A DNA stretch of 64,000 bases, taken from contig CALDTV010000007.1 of assembly GCA_937923625.1 (NCBI GenBank), positions 79,126 through 143,125 on the forward strand, given 5' to 3'. Source of the stretch: an uncultured Alphaproteobacteria bacterium. Lineage in GTDB: Bacteria; Pseudomonadota; Alphaproteobacteria; Micavibrionales; Micavibrionaceae. Within the stretch, counting starts at the first letter, position 1, and each line of letters begins with the position of its first letter. The notes under the pieces were generated by a model, which was given only the letters and a program-made list of their open reading frames with translations, was not told the origin of the DNA and ran no database searches. A program made the position numbers and the translations under genes. Of this stretch, positions 9,103-17,934 are shown in pieces.

Positions 9103-9413
9103 CTAAGCAGCAATGTCTAATTTTGGTTGCGCGCCTTTTGCAATAAGCGTTCTACGAATAAGTTTATCAGCTATCTCTGCTGGATCAGCGCTGGCATTGA
9201 AGGTAATAATGTCCGGCGTTTTGCCGTCCCTAATAGAAATGGAAGTGAAAAATCCAGTTGCTTCATTTCCTGTCGAGCTTTGCTGGACTGTAATTCCAGC
9301 ATCTACAATACTTTTATGGTCAACACCTACGCCTGCGCGCTCAAAAAATCTGGTGATACATTTGTGCCTTTTACTACTGGGCGGCCTATATTTGTACTTA
9401 CATATTCAGTCAT
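9103..9413 (-). CDS. Small ORF upstream of metA, intact only with a -1 frameshift
   Basis: ATG 9413 has GGAG 9 bp upstream and encodes 28 residues (starting MTEYVSTNIGRPVVK) before a TAG at 9329-9327. In the -1 frame the reading continues without a stop to TAG 9105-9103, 10 bp before the metA start. The switch would occur at T TTT TTG, read in frame as GAT TTT TTG AGC, a textbook slippery heptamer. The shifted product would be about 103 residues, with the junction reading PDFFERAGVG and an end of QPKLDIAA. Codon use after the shift looks like a real gene. The options are programmed frameshifting, transcript slippage in the T6 run, a decayed gene, or a one-base sequence error. I do not recognise the protein. 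Confidence 0.55.
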
Positions 9414-9428
9414 TTTTTTATTCTCCAT

Positions 9429-9473
9429 AGATTAGCCCCATCATTATGAATGGGGTTGGTTACAAGTTAATCT
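9429..9473 (-). promoter_or_regulatory. Stem-loop just upstream of the small ORF's ribosome binding site
   Basis: On the reverse strand AGATTA pairs with TAATCT as an outer stem, and CCCCAT pairs with ATGGGG as an inner stem. The structure ends 2 bp before GGAG, the ribosome binding site for the ATG at 9413. It could tune translation of the unit. A second SAM sensor of SAM-V type in this place has precedent in tandem SAM-II/SAM-V arrangements of marine alphaproteobacteria, but I do not see enough conserved bases to claim one. Confidence 0.4.
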
Positions 9474-9512
9474 GTCGGAGAAAGTTATATTTTTTAGCCG
9501 TAATTCAGGCAT

Positions 9513-9590
9513 AAAAAAAGCGTATCGAACTCCGCCCAGTTCCTTTTTTGATCTTAAGATCATTTAGGGATTATGGCGGTTCGTACGCTA
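9513..9590 (-). terminator. Intrinsic terminator downstream of the SAM riboswitch
   Basis: On the reverse strand, GCGTACGAACCGCC at 9588-9575 pairs with GGCGGAGTTCGATACGC, with two single-A bulges, and is followed directly by seven Ts. The loop itself carries the perfect palindrome TGATCTTAAGATCA. The terminator begins a few bases after the riboswitch core and precedes the small ORF and metA. This is the layout of a transcription-terminating riboswitch. Confidence 0.8.
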
Positions 9591-9592
9591 TA

Positions 9593-9646
9593 ACGCTCTT
9601 TAGCCTTTTTACCGTGGTGCAAGCTGACCCTTCAAATGCCACGCCT
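9593..9646 (-). promoter_or_regulatory. SAM riboswitch (SAM-II / SAM-V type)
   Basis: The reverse strand contains a P1 stem GCGTGG...CCACG, an ATTTGAAGG loop, the CTTGC element, a GTAAAAA linker, and then GGCTAAAGAG, which can fold back on the loop as the pseudoknot. These elements occur in the order known for the small alphaproteobacterial SAM-II class, which typically precedes metA or metX. SAM binding would be expected to reduce expression of the downstream methionine genes. I cannot separate SAM-II from the closely similar SAM-V by eye. Confidence 0.8.
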
Positions 9647-9713
9647 AAACACCTTATGAAAGTGTCTAGTAAGCATAATTTATCCTGATTAGGGAAAATT
9701 TGTCAAGTTTTTT

Positions 9714-10205
9714 TTAACGACTGAAATATAAACTAATATGTCGTACGGCTTGGCGCGCAAGATCGTTCAAGGCGGCATCCCGCGCACTTTGTTCTGTGAC
9801 AATTGTCGAAAATTCGCTTTCCAAAACGTTATAGGATGTAATCGCGCGAAGTTTACGGCTCAATACTTTCTTGCCTGATTTTTTATCGATCAAAGTCATC
9901 GTTGCTCTAAGTTTTAATTGACGGCGCGTTGCTTCAGAATCAATCGTGATATCAAAATCAGAAACATTTTCGATGATTTTAGGGATTTTCAAATTATAAC
10001 GTGGGCTTGTCGGCGTGCCACTTTGGTAGAAACGATCTATTAAGGCATTGCGCAAATATTGACCTTCACGATTTGGAATGATGGCAATATCAATTTGATC
10101 TAAATTGTTTTTAACCGCATCAGAGTTAGTTGCTGTGCCATATGTTGGGCTGAACCCACAGGCGGATAGAAAAAGAATCGTTGTTAAAATAAGAAAATTT
10201 TTCAT
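9714..10205 (-). CDS. lptE: LPS-assembly lipoprotein LptE
   Basis: LptE plugs the LptD barrel and helps place lipopolysaccharide in the outer membrane. The protein has 163 residues. It starts with a lipoprotein signal, [18 protein letters not shown], whose lipobox is LSAC with the acylated Cys at 16. The mature part has the LptE look: [27 protein letters not shown], then beta-rich sequence ending in [18 protein letters not shown]. It begins 4 bp inside the end of leuS, the usual alphaproteobacterial pairing, so the two are translationally coupled. The weak sequence conservation of LptE makes gene position part of the evidence. Confidence 0.85.
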   Translation of the reverse strand: MKNFLILTTILFLSACGFSPTYGTATNSDAVKNNLDQIDIAIIPNREGQYLRNALIDRFYQSGTPTSPRYNLKIPKIIENVSDFDITIDSEATRRQLKLRATMTLIDKKSGKKVLSRKLRAITSYNVLESEFSTIVTEQSARDAALNDLARQAVRHISLYFSR

Positions 10206-12772
10206 CCTGCAACGACATTCACGATACGCCCTGGCACAACGATAACCTTACGTATTGTCAATCCTTCTAGGGCTTTTTGAACGTTTGGCTCAGCCAAGGC
10301 AATTTCTTCAGCCTGTTTTTTATTAATATCTGCAGCCAAGGTGATGGTGGTTTTTACTTTGCCATTCACCTGTACGCCTATTGTGACAGTATCATTTTTA
10401 AGTAAGGCGTCGTCATGGGTTGGCCATGCTGTTTCTGCCAAAATTGTCTCATGGCCTAATTGTTGCCATAGCTCCTCTGCCAGATGTGGCATCATGGGAT
10501 TAAAGAGAATGACCAGCGCTTCATACCCTTCGCGCAATGCCCATTTTTCGGCCTCATTTTTCGGTTTAAAAGCGCTGAGTGCATTTGAAAGTTCACGAAT
10601 ACGTGCGACTGCTTTATTCATATGAAAAGCATCAATATCATCTGCGACACCAACAATTGCTTGGTGCGTGGCGCGCCTTATATCCATGGCCTTATCGGAA
10701 AATTCTTTTGGTTGTGGTGTTCCTGATGGGGGTAAATCATTTAAGGCTTCTGTAATGTTACGGTGCAATTTATTGACGAAACGCCAAGCGCCCTCGATTC
10801 CGCCTTCTGTCCATTCCAAATCACGCTCTGGTGGTGAATCTGATAAGATAAATAAACGTGCGGCATCTGCGCCGTACGTGTCTATAATATCTTGAGGATC
10901 AACAACGTTCTTCTTGGACTTTGACATTTTGGTGACTGCGCCTTGGGTGACAGGTGCACCATCTGCAGATTTGATCCAATGACCGTCTTTTTGTTCAACA
11001 TCAACGGGGAAAATCCAATTATCGTTGGCATCCTTATAGGTGGCGTGGGTGACCATTCCTTGAGTAAATAAGCCCGCAAACGGTTCATCTGGCACTTCAT
11101 AGCCACATGTTTTAAGCGCACGGGTAAAGAAACGCGAATATAATAAATGAAGCACTGCATGCTCTACCCCGCCAATATATTGATCTACAGGCATCCAATA
11201 ATTTGACTTTTCATTGGCAAATCCAACTTCTTCATTATGCGGGTCAAGATAGCGTAGAAAATACCAACTAGACTCGAAAAATGTATCGCATGTATCGGTC
11301 TCGCGTATTGCGTCTTTGTTACAAGTTGGGCAAGTCGTAAATTTCCATGTGGGATGACGATCTAACGGGTTTCCTGGCTCGTCGTAATTAATATCATATG
11401 GTAATTCGACTGGTAGCTGGTCATCGGGGACAGGCACAAGTCCGCAATCATCACAATGAATGAACGGAACGGGGCAGCCCCAATAACGTTGGCGCGACAC
11501 CCCCCAATCCCGCAAGCGGAAATTGGTGACGCCTTTGCCAGCATTAATCTCTTCGTATTTTTTGATAATGGTTTTGATGGCTTCAGCCTTTTTCATACCA
11601 TCCATAAAGTTTGAATTATACAGCGTACCGTCATCGGTGAAAGCGGTGTTGCCAATTTCGAATGTTTCCGCATCTTCTCCTTCGGGCAAAACAACGGGAA
11701 CAACATCCAAATTATATTTGCGGGCAAAATCAAGGTCACGTTGGTCATGGGCAGGTACACCAAACACCGCCCCTGTGCCGTAATCCATCAGAACAAAATT
11801 AGCGAGGTAAATTGGAACTTCCTTACCCAATAAGGGGTTGGTTGCGGTCAAACCTGTATCAAGGCCAATTTTTTCTGCTTTTTCAATCGCTTCTTCAGAT
11901 GTGCCAGTGGCTTGGCATTTCTGAATAAAATCATCATAGCCTTCAACATTTCCTGCTAATTCTTGCGCCATTGGATGATCAGGGGACAGGGCCAAAAATG
12001 ATGCACCAAAAAGTGTGTCTGGGCGCGTGGTGAAAACGTCAATTTTCTTATTAGTATTTTTAACATCCCACGAAAATTCTAATCCTGTTGATTTGCCAAT
12101 CCAGTTGGTTTGCATCAGGCGGACTTTATCCGGCCAGCGGTCTAAGCCTTCAATGGCCTTTAAAAGATCATCGGCATATTCAGTGATTTTGAAAAACCAT
12201 TGATGTAATTTACGGCGTTCGACGGGCGCACCAGACCGCCAACCTTTGCCGTCGACTACTTGTTCATTCGCCAAAACGGTGTCTTCAACAGGGTCCCAAT
12301 TGACAACGGATTCTTTACGATAAGCGAGGCCATTTTTGTAAAAATCAATGAACATCTTTTGTTCATGCTTATAATAAGCAGGATCGCAGGTGGCGATTTC
12401 ACGGCTCCAATCAATTGCCAATCCCATCGAAAGCAATTGTGCTTTCATCTGGGCAATATTTTCATAGGTCCAATCTTTGGGATGAGTGTTACGCTCCATC
12501 GCAGCATTTTCAGCGGGAAGTCCCAATGCGTCCCACCCCATAGGGTTAAGAACATTAAAACCTTTGGCCTTTTTATACCGTGCCACAACGTCGGATAGAG
12601 AATAATTGCGGACATGCCCCACATGTATCCTCCCAGAAGGATAGGGCAACATCGCCAGAACATATGATTTTGGTTTATTTTTATCTTCTGTAACTTCAAA
12701 AGATTTTTGATCCGTCCAGACCTTGCGCCATTTGGCTTCGGTTTCTTTAATATTATAGCGTTCTTCGGTCAT
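10202..12772 (-). CDS. leuS: Leucyl-tRNA synthetase
   Basis: This class I aminoacyl-tRNA synthetase charges tRNA-Leu. The 856-residue protein is full length. The HIGH-type motif is in [16 protein letters not shown] near residue 43-58, the editing (CP1) domain occupies the middle with the TTRPDTLFG motif, and the KMSKS loop is in [11 protein letters not shown] in the C-terminal half. The extreme C-terminus carries the small domain typical of bacterial LeuRS. It is the first gene of the leuS-lptE unit. The 200 bp upstream hold no gene on this strand. Confidence 0.98.
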   Translation of the reverse strand: MTEERYNIKETEAKWRKVWTDQKSFEVTEDKNKPKSYVLAMLPYPSGRIHVGHVRNYSLSDVVARYKKAKGFNVLNPMGWDALGLPAENAAMERNTHPKDWTYENIAQMKAQLLSMGLAIDWSREIATCDPAYYKHEQKMFIDFYKNGLAYRKESVVNWDPVEDTVLANEQVVDGKGWRSGAPVERRKLHQWFFKITEYADDLLKAIEGLDRWPDKVRLMQTNWIGKSTGLEFSWDVKNTNKKIDVFTTRPDTLFGASFLALSPDHPMAQELAGNVEGYDDFIQKCQATGTSEEAIEKAEKIGLDTGLTATNPLLGKEVPIYLANFVLMDYGTGAVFGVPAHDQRDLDFARKYNLDVVPVVLPEGEDAETFEIGNTAFTDDGTLYNSNFMDGMKKAEAIKTIIKKYEEINAGKGVTNFRLRDWGVSRQRYWGCPVPFIHCDDCGLVPVPDDQLPVELPYDINYDEPGNPLDRHPTWKFTTCPTCNKDAIRETDTCDTFFESSWYFLRYLDPHNEEVGFANEKSNYWMPVDQYIGGVEHAVLHLLYSRFFTRALKTCGYEVPDEPFAGLFTQGMVTHATYKDANDNWIFPVDVEQKDGHWIKSADGAPVTQGAVTKMSKSKKNVVDPQDIIDTYGADAARLFILSDSPPERDLEWTEGGIEGAWRFVNKLHRNITEALNDLPPSGTPQPKEFSDKAMDIRRATHQAIVGVADDIDAFHMNKAVARIRELSNALSAFKPKNEAEKWALREGYEALVILFNPMMPHLAEELWQQLGHETILAETAWPTHDDALLKNDTVTIGVQVNGKVKTTITLAADINKKQAEEIALAEPNVQKALEGLTIRKVIVVPGRIVNVVAG

Positions 12773-12970
12773 CTGTTTGTCTGCTTATTATATGTTACAT
12801 GTCGATATTTATAATCCGCATAAATTAAAAGCGAAACACACATCAGGTCAATCATTATAATTAAAGAAATTACTTATACGCATATCTGATATGCATTTTT
12901 TGTTTACCTAAGGGGTTTTTTGAGATAGCATTCATGAAAGCAAGAAAGAACAGAAAAAGAGAGAAGAAAA

Positions 12971-13132
12971 ATGGCTCAAGATTACGTCATCAAAACGGAA
13001 GTAAAACTTTCGCTAGCTTGGAGGCAAGAGGTTGATTACGAAATGAAAAACGGCACACAACAAGCAGCTTCAAGAGAACGCGCTGCCGAAGGTGTGTGCT
13101 GGCCAGATGATAAGTTAGATCTACGTTATTAA
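12971..13132 (+). CDS. Small hypothetical protein, 53 residues
   Basis: ATG 12971 follows a purine-rich stretch (AGAGAGAAG) suited to ribosome binding and runs 53 codons to TAA 13130-13132. The product begins MAQDYVIKTEVKLS and ends DDKLDLRY. It is charged, has no signal peptide or membrane segment, and matches no family I know. It ends 1 bp before the stop of the convergent DUF3576 gene, a packing often seen between real genes here. The divergent gene upstream is leuS. The coding call rests on the start context, codon use and fit in the gap. Confidence 0.6.
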   Translation: MAQDYVIKTEVKLSLAWRQEVDYEMKNGTQQAASRERAAEGVCWPDDKLDLRY

Positions 13133-13133
13133 A

Positions 13134-13670
13134 TTATTCGCCATTTGCCGCGACGCGCAATTGGCGGGCACGTGCAAGGATGGCGTCTTCCATTTGTGTG
13201 GCCGTATCGTCTGCCACGGTTGAATCAATCCAATTACCGCTGTTGTTTGATTGACGAAAGACTTTTACGTTCACACCAGTTGACGTTAATTGTTTGTCAC
13301 TAATAAAAATATTAACCTTAAAACGCTCATTCGGTTTTTCAGGTGCGGTATACCAATCTGTTATAATGACCCCGCCAAATGGATCGGCGCTAGCGAGTGG
13401 CATAAAAGATACTGTATCAAGCGAAGCGCGCCATAAAAAGCTATTCACGCCTATACCCGAAGCGCCATCATCGACTTTTTTCTTGCTCTTACCAAAAATA
13501 GCAAGGCCATCTCTGCCAAAAATACTATCTGGCTTTGCGTAAATGTCACCCCCTGTAGATGCGCGATCCAAACCTGTGGGGTATTTTGCTTCGCCTTTTG
13601 GGACGCCAGAACATGCTGAAGTCAGGCTGATAGCAACTAAAGACATAACAATAAAAGTATTTTTTAACAT
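13134..13670 (-). CDS. DUF3576 domain lipoprotein
   Basis: The 178-residue protein has a lipoprotein signal (MLKNTFIVMSLVAISLTSACSG) with lipobox TSAC. The body contains FLWRASLDTVSFMPLASADPFGGVIITDWY, the hallmark of the DUF3576 family, which is common in alphaproteobacteria and usually sits next to leuS, as here. It is likely anchored in the outer membrane facing the periplasm. The function of the family is not established as far as I know. Confidence 0.9.
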   Translation of the reverse strand: MLKNTFIVMSLVAISLTSACSGVPKGEAKYPTGLDRASTGGDIYAKPDSIFGRDGLAIFGKSKKKVDDGASGIGVNSFLWRASLDTVSFMPLASADPFGGVIITDWYTAPEKPNERFKVNIFISDKQLTSTGVNVKVFRQSNNSGNWIDSTVADDTATQMEDAILARARQLRVAANGE

Positions 13671-13804
13671 AAATATATTTTCGCTCTAATTATAAATTCA
13701 GTTACATTATTAATGATCATCAATGTTTTCAGCAATAGCAAAATAACTACGTGGCAAAAATGTCACATTAATAAAAAAAATGTTGTATTTTTGCAAAAGT
13801 CGCG

Positions 13805-13833
13805 TTGACGAAGAATCAAATCACAGGCTTAAT
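13805..13833 (+). promoter_or_regulatory. Possible porin promoter
   Basis: TTGACG at 13805-13810 and CTTAAT at 13828-13833 are separated by 17 bp, and both are close to the sigma-70-type consensus. This would leave a leader of about 100 nt before the porin start at 13943, common for highly expressed outer-membrane proteins. By-eye call. Confidence 0.35.
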
Positions 13834-13942
13834 CATGATGTTGCTTAGGTCCTCTAAGCAATTTCTTATTAAATTCTACTATATGTAATAGAGGGTTTAG
13901 TAAGAATACTTACTTTGAATTTTTCTATTGGAGGAAATACAA

Positions 13943-15052
13943 ATGAATAAACTTTTATTAGGATCTGCTGCTATTGCTGGTCTTCTCTTGGCTTCTGCAC
14001 CTGCACAAGCGCAAATGGAACTAACAATTGGTGGTCACTCTAAAAACTACATTGGTTGGTTAGACCAAGATGAAGCAGCTGGAAATGATGTCAATGAATT
14101 CGACATGATCCGTGAGACAGAACTTCACTTTAACGGTGAATCAACTCTAGATAACGGTCTTACTTTTGGTTTTCAAGTTGAAGCTGAAGTTGATGGCGGC
14201 GATGACGCAAACACAATTGAAGAATCATACATCTACATGTCTGGTGCTTGGGGTCGTGTTAACCTAGGTTCTGAAGATGGCGCGGCATACTTACTGCAAG
14301 TTTCTGCTCCTTCTGCTGATTCAAACATTGATGGCATCCGTCAGTACATTCAGCCTGTTAACTACAACGCCCTTCTTGGTGTTCCACAAACACTAACTGT
14401 TGGTGGCGTTACTGTACCAACTCCAGCCACTGCACTTAACTTCGACTATGCGCAAGACCAAACTGGCTATGCAGAAAAAATCACTTACTTGACACCAAAC
14501 TACAATGGTTTTCAATTGGGTGCGTCTTTTACACCTGATGCTGGTGATGATCAATCACCAACTGGATTGAATGGCTTTCAGCAAGACACAATTGGCCAAC
14601 CTGATGACGTATACGAAGTTGCAGCACGCTATGAAGGTGTGATGAGCAACTTTGGCTATGCACTTGGTGCTGGTTATGTTAAAGCAGATTCATCAGATGC
14701 ATGGAACGTTGGTTTAGATGTTGATGCTGGTCCATTTGGTATTGGTGCTGTTTATACAGATGCTGACGCTATCCTAGCGCCTGCAGCTGCTTTAGGCGGC
14801 GGCGACACAGAGCAGGTGGTTGTTGGTATCGACTATACAACTGGCCCGTTCAAATTCGGTGCTTCTTATTTCAACGAAGATGCTGATGGTGCAGCTGCAA
14901 TTGACACAGACCGCTATACAGGTGGTGTTATCTATACTGCAGGCCCAGGCTTATCTTTCCGCGGTTCTGTAAGCCAAATCGATCATGATTTTGCAGGTGG
15001 CGGTGACGCCGATGCAACATCTGTTCTAGGTGGTGTACAAATCAACTTCTAA
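13943..15052 (+). CDS. Outer-membrane porin (Gram-negative porin family)
   Basis: ATG 13943 has GGAGG 8 bp upstream; the upstream TTG at 13928 lies in front of this site and is rejected. The 369-residue product has a clean signal peptide (MNKLLLGSAAIAGLLLASAPAQA) followed by a beta-barrel pattern of alternating residues, such as TFGFQVEAEVDG, GRVNLGSEDGAAYLL and FQLGASFTPDAG, ending in an aromatic C-terminal residue (QINF) as barrel proteins do. It resembles general diffusion porins of the porin_4 type. The composition is acidic with almost no Cys. Strong codon bias and its own terminator suggest high expression as a single gene. Confidence 0.9.
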   Translation: MNKLLLGSAAIAGLLLASAPAQAQMELTIGGHSKNYIGWLDQDEAAGNDVNEFDMIRETELHFNGESTLDNGLTFGFQVEAEVDGGDDANTIEESYIYMSGAWGRVNLGSEDGAAYLLQVSAPSADSNIDGIRQYIQPVNYNALLGVPQTLTVGGVTVPTPATALNFDYAQDQTGYAEKITYLTPNYNGFQLGASFTPDAGDDQSPTGLNGFQQDTIGQPDDVYEVAARYEGVMSNFGYALGAGYVKADSSDAWNVGLDVDAGPFGIGAVYTDADAILAPAAALGGGDTEQVVVGIDYTTGPFKFGASYFNEDADGAAAIDTDRYTGGVIYTAGPGLSFRGSVSQIDHDFAGGGDADATSVLGGVQINF

Positions 15053-15079
15053 TTTTAGAAGCTAAAATAAGAATTTTAA

Positions 15080-15106
15080 GGGGCGCATTTATGCGCCTCT
15101 TTTTTT
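15080..15106 (+). terminator. Rho-independent terminator after the porin gene
   Basis: GGGGCGCAT pairs with ATGCGCCTC around a TT loop (15080-15099) and is followed by seven Ts. It lies 28 bp after the porin stop codon. Confidence 0.92.
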
Positions 15107-15118
15107 ATATTTCGTCCT

Positions 15119-15146
15119 TGTCATTGCGAGCAAAGCGAAGCAATCT
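15119..15146. repeat. Single copy of a TCATTGCGAG...GAAGCAATCT palindromic repeat
   Basis: The stretch at 15121-15146 starts TCATTGCGAG and ends GAAGCAATCT, with ATTGC/GCAAT arms around a purine-rich centre. Very similar elements recur in intergenic DNA of several alphaproteobacteria. Only one copy is seen in this window, between the porin terminator and yggS. Confidence 0.5.
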
Positions 15147-15198
15147 AGTATAATTATATAACAAGCAACGGATTGCGGTGAAACTAACATTTACAACG

Positions 15199-15864
15199 AT
15201 GACAAATAATATTCAAAAAAATTTAGAAGGTGTTCAAAAAATTATTGAAAGCACATCGCAAAAATTCCAACGTAATTTGCTAGATGTAAATTTGGTGGCC
15301 GTCAGCAAGAAACAGCCAATTGAACGTATCCATGAAATGCTTAAATGTGGCCACCGTTTATACGGTGAAAATCGCGTCCAAGAAGCGCAAGAACGATGGG
15401 TTGATTTACGCCCGCAATACCCTGATTTAAAATTACACTTAATTGGACCACTTCAAACCAATAAAGTGAAAGATGCCGTAGCTCTTTTTGATGTGATTGA
15501 AACGCTGGATCGCCCGAAGCTAGTAAAAGCGCTCTCTAGGGAAATGCAGAATCAAAATAAAGATCTTCCTTGTTTTGTGCAGGTAAATATAGGTGCAGAA
15601 GAACAAAAGTCCGGTGTGTTGCCCGAAGATTTAGATGATTTTCTGCAGCTATGTCGTGAGGAACAATTAAATGTCATTGGATTAATGTGCATTCCACCAT
15701 TGGGTGAACCGCCCGCAATGCATTTTGCTCTGATGCAAAAATTAGCGCAGCGTTATGATTTAAAAGAGCTAAGCATGGGGATGAGTAACGATTATGATCG
15801 TGCGATTCCTTTAGGGGCAACTTACGTAAGAGTTGGGACAGCTCTTTTCGGACAACGATCGTAA
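15199..15864 (+). CDS. yggS: YggS-family pyridoxal phosphate homeostasis protein
   Basis: This protein binds PLP without known catalytic activity and keeps free B6 and amino-acid pools balanced. The start is set at ATG 15199 (221 residues); a GTG at 15178 only adds residues outside the family. It has the PLP lysine in AVSKKQP near residue 36, GENRVQEAQ, the phosphate-binding end MSNDYDRAIPLGATYVRVGTALFG, and QVNIGAEEQKSGV. The fold matches the N-terminal barrel of alanine racemase. The gene stands alone, followed by a convergent unknown 7 bp away. Confidence 0.93.
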   Translation: MTNNIQKNLEGVQKIIESTSQKFQRNLLDVNLVAVSKKQPIERIHEMLKCGHRLYGENRVQEAQERWVDLRPQYPDLKLHLIGPLQTNKVKDAVALFDVIETLDRPKLVKALSREMQNQNKDLPCFVQVNIGAEEQKSGVLPEDLDDFLQLCREEQLNVIGLMCIPPLGEPPAMHFALMQKLAQRYDLKELSMGMSNDYDRAIPLGATYVRVGTALFGQRS

Positions 15865-15871
15865 AAAAGAA

Positions 15872-16615
15872 TTAAGTCTCTTTGCGGGGCGGCATTTTAG
15901 ACAATGTTAAGTTCGTCACAGGATCAGATGTTTGCACAGCACTCAGTGGAGAAAGATTTGTCTGGGAGTTATTTCTCTCAATAGCGGCAAACGCCAATGT
16001 TTGTTCGTACGCCTCTATAGTCTTTTTAATATTTTTTTGTTTGGCTACGTGACTGTCAAAAAATTCAACTTCTTCTTTATGGATGCCGTTCTTAAAATCT
16101 GCATTCTGTGATTTTCTCACATTCTTTAAACCAGACGCTTCGAATAAATGGTCTCCTATATTTTTGCCAGTTTGAACTTTTGATATGGCATTGGCAGTAC
16201 CAGTAACAGCACCTACAGGCCCACCATATAGTGCTCCACCAATAATTTGTGACATTGGATGAATATCGTCGCCTGTAACGTTACGATAAACCATGCTGAC
16301 AAGTGGGAGGTGATGCAACGGATTTACGATATCAACAACATCAGACAATGCGTACTGATCACTACTTTTATTAGATAGACTAGCCTCATGATTATCGGGG
16401 GCGTACGCGCTCGCTGTTCTCAGATCCATATCAAAATGACCAACGCGCCCGCGGCTAGCTTTTTCTAAACCAGATAAAATGTTTTTCTCTGTAACCGAGT
16501 TTTCTTGTTTATGCGCAATATTTGCCCCTTTAGATGTTTTCCAAGCTTGTACTGATTTAACAGGATTCGATCCCTGCCCTGCAGTTCTTAATTGATAATG
16601 GTCATATTCGCTCAT
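15872..16615 (-). CDS. Unknown protein with a central Gly/Ala-rich segment
   Basis: The 247-residue protein is unrecognised. The N-terminal half is polar. At about 125-150 a segment reads MSQIIGGALYGGPVGAVTGTANAI, small-residue-rich and mildly hydrophobic, like a glycine-zipper hairpin. The C-terminal 90 residues are charged and probably helical. There is no signal peptide. The tract followed by a short charged helix has a loose echo in the unknown protein at 30513-31328 (PGLGTAVDMAKLVQ), which could mean a shared lineage-specific family. Membrane insertion is possible but not shown. Confidence 0.65.
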   Translation of the reverse strand: MSEYDHYQLRTAGQGSNPVKSVQAWKTSKGANIAHKQENSVTEKNILSGLEKASRGRVGHFDMDLRTASAYAPDNHEASLSNKSSDQYALSDVVDIVNPLHHLPLVSMVYRNVTGDDIHPMSQIIGGALYGGPVGAVTGTANAISKVQTGKNIGDHLFEASGLKNVRKSQNADFKNGIHKEEVEFFDSHVAKQKNIKKTIEAYEQTLAFAAIERNNSQTNLSPLSAVQTSDPVTNLTLSKMPPRKET

Positions 16616-16739
16616 AGATAATAAATTGCAAAAGCTATGCCATGAAATTATTAAACAATATCAATGGGTTGTTTATTTGATTCAGTTTTTTTAAGCAAAA
16701 AATGTTGTTGTTTAGAGAAATAGGCGGTAATTATGTCCT

Positions 16740-17363
16740 ATGAATCTGCTTATCATTACAGACAATATTGTTTATCAAACGCTTCTAAAGGCTAGCTTAG
16801 AGCCATTTTTTGAAAATATTAGCATTTATGAATATTTTGAAGAAAATTTACGGGCAGATATAGCCATTTTTGCAGGCATAGACACGGAAAATGAAAAACT
16901 CGAAGGACTGGCAAAAAAAATACCTGTTTTTATTGTAGGTAAGGTAAATAACATTGTTCCAGAACATGTAACAGATTTCTTTTTAATGCCCCTGCGTCTT
17001 GGTTGTTTGATAGAGGCAGTGAAGCACCAAATAAAATATCAAAATCAAAAAGAGAAGTTAAAGAAAATTAAAATTAATCATTTTAATCTTGACCCTAAAA
17101 CGAATGAATTAATAAATACTTCAAAAGATATCTCAATTATTTTAACGGAAAAAGAACAAGAAATTTTACTCTATTTGTTTGATAAGAACGGCAAAGGTGT
17201 AAAACGTGATAAGTTGCTACAGGATATTTGGGGGTATGTTGATGGCGTTGAAACACATACCTTAGAAACACATATTTACAGATTAAGAAAAAAAATTGAA
17301 GATGACCCAACGAATCCAAAAATTTTAATAACCAATGACGAGGGATATTATTTAAGTTTCTGA
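16740..17363 (+). CDS. OmpR-type winged-helix regulator with degenerate receiver
   Basis: The 207-residue protein has two parts. Residues 1-100 have the size and secondary-structure rhythm of a response-regulator receiver (MNLLIITDNIVYQTLLKAS at the start), but the acidic pocket and the phospho-accepting Asp are not evident (IAIFAGID replaces the usual DLxLPD). Residues 110-207 are a clear OmpR/PhoB winged helix: ILTEKEQEILLYLF, then ETHTLETHIYRLRKKIEDDP and the wing LITNDEGYYL. It probably binds DNA independently of phosphorylation. No kinase gene is adjacent. Confidence 0.85.
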   Translation: MNLLIITDNIVYQTLLKASLEPFFENISIYEYFEENLRADIAIFAGIDTENEKLEGLAKKIPVFIVGKVNNIVPEHVTDFFLMPLRLGCLIEAVKHQIKYQNQKEKLKKIKINHFNLDPKTNELINTSKDISIILTEKEQEILLYLFDKNGKGVKRDKLLQDIWGYVDGVETHTLETHIYRLRKKIEDDPTNPKILITNDEGYYLSF

Positions 17364-17918
17364 CGTAATATCTTTGACAGCATTTTTTAAGCTCTCGACA
17401 AAACTATCTGCTGGCATAATACGCAATTCTTCTACGCCGTTATTTTTAATAGAATCCAGATCATTTATCAATCTATGAATATCTCTTAACTCATCTGATG
17501 GAAGACGCTCTACTATTTCTTCTTTGGAAAGATTTTGAGCAGATGGCGGAGGTTTTTGTTGCCCCTTTGCTGCCATGGCTTGATAGGCTCTGACTGCTTT
17601 TGCATTTCTTGTATTTGTGGGGCGTCTATGTTCTCGTGGCCTAACAGAAAGCTGTTTTTGTGTTTCTGCCCCTTGTAAATCAGCAGTATCTTCACCACCA
17701 GGAATTGTTTTAAGAAAATTGATTAAAAATTGCCGCAAAGCTGTTACAGAAACAGTTGTGTCATCATCCCAAGCGTCAAGATTCTTATCTTTATTTTGTT
17801 CTTCTTCTTGTTTTTTTTTGCGTTTTTCCTGCTCCTCGTGGGGAATGTTGAGGCGTGTACTATTTTCTTCAGTACGCCGAAAAGTTGTTTTAAATAATGG
17901 CCCTAATTGTGAAAACAT
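17352..17918 (-). CDS. Unknown charged protein with coiled-coil-like segment
   Basis: The 188-residue protein is unrecognised. It starts MFSQLGPLFKTTFRR and then has a Lys/Glu/Gln-rich stretch at about 28-45 likely to be helical. Its middle is basic and Pro-rich (RPREHRRPTNTRNAK) and its C-terminus helical and acidic. No signal peptide or membrane span. Its last 12 bp overlap the convergent winged-helix gene. Codon use fits its neighbours, and it likely belongs with the adjacent unknown at 17935-18699. Confidence 0.6.
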   Translation of the reverse strand: MFSQLGPLFKTTFRRTEENSTRLNIPHEEQEKRKKKQEEEQNKDKNLDAWDDDTTVSVTALRQFLINFLKTIPGGEDTADLQGAETQKQLSVRPREHRRPTNTRNAKAVRAYQAMAAKGQQKPPPSAQNLSKEEIVERLPSDELRDIHRLINDLDSIKNNGVEELRIMPADSFVESLKNAVKDITSET

Positions 17919-17934
17919 TTTGGATACCTAAAAA

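Noticed and set aside
9113..9435. Two forward-strand frames of about 100 codons opposite the small ORF upstream of metA
   Set aside because: No ribosome binding site suits them, and the reverse strand has a start with GGAG plus riboswitch context. They are shadows of the frameshifted ORF.
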